Shown here piece after piece: positions 61,592 through 64,000 of a DNA stretch of 64,000 nucleotides. The notes beneath the pieces are model-generated. The model was given only the letters and a program-made list of their open reading frames with translations, did not search any database and was not told where the DNA came from. Position numbers and translations under genes: made by a program. Origin of the DNA: Amycolatopsis tucumanensis (lineage in GTDB: Bacteria > Actinomycetota > Actinomycetes > Mycobacteriales > Pseudonocardiaceae); contig NZ_JAKGSD010000022.1 of NCBI RefSeq assembly GCF_021654135.1, forward strand, positions 60,476-124,475, given 5' to 3'. Numbering within the stretch: position 1 is the first letter of the stretch; the number at the start of each line of letters is the position of its first letter.

Positions 61592-62185
61592 TCAGTCTCC
61601 GGGATGCAGGCGAGCGGATTCCTGCGTGACGAGCCAGCGCCCGTCGGGCTGGCGCTGGAGGACAACGTAACTCGTCTGCGGGTTCCGAGCCTCGCCCGTG
61701 GTCGCCGACCACGTCGCCTGGTAGGCGATCGTCTGCCCGGTTTCGTCGGCGAAGGCGACCTCCAGCCGGTCCACCACGGCGGTAGTGGTCTGCCCGGTCG
61801 GTGGCGCAACGACGACGAGGCCCCGGGGATTGGCCGGGTTGGTCGGCGCGAGGTACGGGAGTACCCGCCGATTCGTGCGATCGCGGTCGGCGTCGGTCAA
61901 CGAATGTGCCGCGACCACATAGGCACGAGCGACCACTTCCGGCCGGGCGAAATCAAGGCCCGGCGGGATGGCGGCACCCGACTCTCCGGGTAACTGAGGC
62001 GGCCCGGAGGCGGCACGCCGCGCGTCCGGTCCGATCGGTCCGGAGGCCGTCGTCCAACTGGGTGGCGAGACCCCGCTGTCGCCGGGAGAGCCCGCCTTCG
62101 AGCCGACCAGCCACAGGAGACCGAAGCCGGCGGCGACTGCGGCCGCCGTGAGGATGCGTCGTGCGTCCCACATGGTTGGGCTCAC
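61592..62185 (-). CDS. Membrane-anchored exported protein, NTF2/VirB8-like
   Basis: 197 residues from GTG 62185. One N-terminal helix (RRILTAAAVAAGFGLLWLVG), a Pro/Ser linker and an extracellular alpha/beta domain (RPEVVARAYVVAAHSLTDAD, TTAVVDRLEVAFADETGQTI, TSYVVLQRQPDGRWLVTQES). This resembles the NTF2-like exported domains that accompany actinobacterial conjugation and wall enzymes. It is adjacent, without gap, to the lytic enzyme gene upstream. Confidence 0.7.
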   Translation of the reverse strand: MSPTMWDARRILTAAAVAAGFGLLWLVGSKAGSPGDSGVSPPSWTTASGPIGPDARRAASGPPQLPGESGAAIPPGLDFARPEVVARAYVVAAHSLTDADRDRTNRRVLPYLAPTNPANPRGLVVVAPPTGQTTTAVVDRLEVAFADETGQTIAYQATWSATTGEARNPQTSYVVLQRQPDGRWLVTQESARLHPGD

Positions 62186-63355
62186 TCATTCCGTGAAGCT
62201 GACGTGGATGTGGTCGTAATGCCCACCCGTCGGATCGGCCGTGTTGTACACGCCGCCCCCGGTGTAGCGCTCACCCCAGCCTCCTTGGTCGCCGGTCGTC
62301 GGGTCCCAGTACCTGCCTTGCCAGATCACGTACTTCACCCGCAGTGCCGCGGCATTGGCTCGCAGCCAAGCGGCCATGCGCCACCCGGCGGCGAGCGGTT
62401 CGCCCTGGGGAAAGATCCCTGCCCGATCGGGGAACACGTCACAGGCGCGACCCGACGGGTGGTCGCTCGTCGGGTTCCACGGCCGCTGTGCCCAGCACCC
62501 CGCAGAGCGGATCTGCGGGCCGAACGCCTTCTTCAGCTCCTGGTACGCGTGGGCCGTGGCAGCGGTGACGCAGCCCTTCGCACTCGTCGGGTCGGGGGAG
62601 GTGCAGCCAGCCGGGCCGCCGGTGAACGACGCTGCACCTGGTAGTGCCCCGACCTCGACTCCGTCCGGCACGGCACCGGGTGCGCCGGAGTCGGTCGGCG
62701 ACGCGGTCCACCGGCTTTCGTAGTTGTGGATGTTGTCCAGGTAGCGGCGGATCAGCGATGCGCACCGCTGGTCGCATCCGGCTTCGCCTGCCTCGGGGAT
62801 ACCGCTGCGGCTGTTGATGACGCGGCTGCAGCCCGCAATGTGGCAGACGCTCATCGCGTCCAGCGGGTCGATCGACTTGCCCGCCTGGCGCAGGTGCAGC
62901 GTCATCGCCCGGAGGTTGCCGCACAGGAAATTGACACCCAGCGCCAGGTGGACGCTCGGATCGTAGATTTCGGATCCGGACGGAGGGGGTGTGCCGGCCC
63001 AGGGCTGACCACCGAGACTGATCCAGTTCGCTTCGTTGATCTGTAACAAGCCGGCCGCCCCGCCGTTGACGTCCTCGCTCCACGCCTCCGGGTTCCACCC
63101 GGATTCGGCCGCGACCTCGGCCAGCACACGCAGCACGCTGAGCTCGGAGCACTGCTGGTCGACCACCGTGGCGACGAACGGCAGCATCTGCTTGGCCAGG
63201 GATGGCAGCATCGCGATCGCCACCCCCGCCCTCGTGGGTGAGGGTTTGACGGGTGTTGGGCGGGCAGCCGTCATGACCGCGACGAACACCACGGGGGCAA
63301 CGAGAACGGGAATACCGAGCAGGCACAGCAGCAGCACGATGTGCCGTGGGCGCAT
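62186..63355 (-). CDS. Secreted lytic enzyme: transglycosylase plus peptidase-like domain
   Basis: 389 residues from ATG 63355 (GGGAG five bases upstream; GTG 63361 also possible). After a membrane anchor (IVLLLCLLGIPVLVAPVVFV) comes a lytic-transglycosylase-like domain with catalytic-type Glu (LAEVAAESGWNPEAWSED, GGAAGLLQINEANW). The C-terminal domain has SDHPSGRACDVFPD and a final GGHYDHIHVSF, the His/Asp metal pattern of VanY/MepA-like (M15/M74) peptidases. It is a second wall-cleaving protein in the window, paired with an NTF2-like partner. It may be a remnant or accessory of a conjugation system. Confidence 0.8.
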   Translation of the reverse strand: MRPRHIVLLLCLLGIPVLVAPVVFVAVMTAARPTPVKPSPTRAGVAIAMLPSLAKQMLPFVATVVDQQCSELSVLRVLAEVAAESGWNPEAWSEDVNGGAAGLLQINEANWISLGGQPWAGTPPPSGSEIYDPSVHLALGVNFLCGNLRAMTLHLRQAGKSIDPLDAMSVCHIAGCSRVINSRSGIPEAGEAGCDQRCASLIRRYLDNIHNYESRWTASPTDSGAPGAVPDGVEVGALPGAASFTGGPAGCTSPDPTSAKGCVTAATAHAYQELKKAFGPQIRSAGCWAQRPWNPTSDHPSGRACDVFPDRAGIFPQGEPLAAGWRMAAWLRANAAALRVKYVIWQGRYWDPTTGDQGGWGERYTGGGVYNTADPTGGHYDHIHVSFTE

Positions 63356-63692
63356 CCACACTCCCGTCCGGATCCGGGTCGCTACCGAAGGCAACCAACC
63401 GTTGGGATACTAGCTTCGATAGTAGACAAATCGGGAGGTTCGCCATCCGATCGGCGCAGTGGTGCCCGGGTCGGACGTTCTCCCTGGCGGTCGAACCGCT
63501 CGTGCTGGTGCGCACGCGGCCCGGCGGATCTGCTGCTGGTCCGCCGGGCCGCTCCCTTTTCCATGCGCAGCGTCGATGACGCTGACGCGATACTACTATC
63601 ATTCGTAGTGGGTCGGTAGGGCGAGCTGAGGGTTCTCCCCAGCTCGCCCAACGGCGGAATCTTCAGGGTGTACGACGGACAGTCGTCGGGAA
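63356..63692. promoter_or_regulatory. Intergenic region with operator-like inverted repeats
   Basis: No gene called. Two similar motifs are seen: ATACTAGCTTCGATAGTAG near 63406-63424 and ATACTACTATCATTCGTAGT near 63590-63609. Each is an imperfect inverted repeat with ACTA/TAGT arms, as bound by TetR- or MarR-type repressors. The first lies upstream of the lytic enzyme gene. Confidence 0.4.
63619..63649 (-). terminator. Terminator after the MFS transporter gene
   Basis: GGGCGAGCTG (63619-63628) pairs with CAGCTCGCCC (63640-63649), and GGG/CCC extend the stem inside. It lies 44 bases after the stop of the minus-strand transporter gene. Confidence 0.8.
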
Positions 63693-64000
63693 TCAGTGGC
63701 TGCTCACCTCCTGCTTCGGCGCGGGGTCCCTGCGGGCGGTGCGGACCGTGGCCAGTGCGAGGAACCCGCCGAGGACGGCGAGTGCGGCGGCGCCGAGGAA
63801 GGCGGCGGAGAAGCCGTCGGTGAGGGCGACGGCGTTGCCGAGTTCGCCGGCGCCGGAGGAGAGGGCGACCGCGGTCATCGCGGCCAGGCCGAGCGCCGAG
63901 CCGATCTGGTAGGCGGTGTTGACGATGCCCGAGGCGAGCCCGCCTTCCTCCGGTTTCGCGCTGGAGATCGCCATGCCCAGCGACGGGATGAACGCCAGCG
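63693..64000 (-). CDS. MFS drug exporter, C-terminal part (cut by window edge)
   Basis: The minus-strand frame is open to the right edge. The visible C-terminal 102 residues have ISSAKPEEGGLASGIVNTAY and QIGSALGLAAMTAVALSSGA, the conserved last-but-one region of EmrB/QacA-type (DHA2, 14-helix) transporters, then two helices (FLGAAALAVLGGFLALATV) and a short tail. It exports toxic compounds by proton antiport (family knowledge). Substrate unknown. Confidence 0.85.
   Translation of the reverse strand, partial: LAFIPSLGMAISSAKPEEGGLASGIVNTAYQIGSALGLAAMTAVALSSGAGELGNAVALTDGFSAAFLGAAALAVLGGFLALATVRTARRDPAPKQEVSSH

Noticed and set aside
63341..63619. 92-codon plus-strand frame near the right edge
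   Set aside because: Overlaps operator-like repeats and the start of the opposite gene; no coding character.

Overview
The window looks like a high-GC actinomycete chromosome, most likely Pseudonocardiales (Amycolatopsis, Saccharopolyspora or Pseudonocardia type). The signs are strong G/C preference at third codon positions, frequent GTG starts, many ATGA stop/start overlaps, XRE/DUF5753 regulators, an NB-ARC/TPR regulator and actinobacterial versions of the Tad and type IV secretion genes. No rRNA, tRNA or CRISPR array was seen.

Layout. (1) 1-590: the 5' part of an SCP1.201/DddA-like deaminase gene, cut by the left edge. (2) 948-6692: a compact RiPP-type cluster with a 43-residue precursor, a radical SAM/SPASM enzyme, a GNAT-like protein, two aminoglycoside-phosphotransferase-fold kinases, a 77-residue helical protein and an XRE regulator. 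(3) 6958-12739: a small unknown gene whose stop codon was hit by an IS701-family element (7315-8664, 16-bp inverted repeats, CTAA duplication), then regulators (XRE/DUF5753, GntR with a coupled 50-residue ORF, and a large XRE/NB-ARC/TPR protein). (4) 13068-25231: a Tad/Flp-like secretion locus (prepilin peptidase, lipoprotein, secreted protein, SAF/CpaB, CpaE, CpaF, TadB, TadC, a small pilin, two TadE, a TadG) ending in an unusual membrane protein that fuses LysM to a SARP-type regulator domain. (5) 26060-34365: an accessory operon with a MoxR ATPase, an HExxH/vWA partner and many unknown small proteins. (6) 34503-45787, minus strand: a conjugative type IV secretion operon (NlpC/P60, replication-relaxation protein, VirD4, VirB4, PrgI/VirB3-like, VirB6-like, VirB2-like pilin, sigma-like regulator). 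(7) 46163-51326, plus strand: a DNA-modification operon (degenerate methyltransferase, TSPPY methyltransferase, VUT/YhhQ-type transporter, DpdA-type transglycosylase, frameshifted C5 methyltransferase). (8) 51351-52991: an excisionase-like HTH protein and a tyrosine integrase, which mark the right end of an integrative conjugative element. (9) 53054-64000: flanking genes, namely a TIGR02206 membrane protein, a TOPRIM-like protein, a CsoR-controlled copper region (two CopZ, DUF4396, CsoR, copper-binding secreted protein, CopA), a small exported lytic-enzyme pair and the end of an MFS exporter.

How it fits together. Parts 5 to 8, and perhaps the Tad locus, look like one mobile element. Two intergenic regions in it carry tandem 11-bp GCCTCAAA-type units, the spacing used by SARP regulators, and the element encodes a SARP-type (BTAD) protein. 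This suggests one regulator for the transfer, modification and accessory operons. The most striking feature is the VUT transporter + DpdA pair next to two DNA methyltransferases. It is best read as salvage of a 7-deazaguanine base and its insertion into the element's DNA, a form of anti-restriction known from phages. The left boundary and att sites could not be fixed, and no relaxase was recognised.
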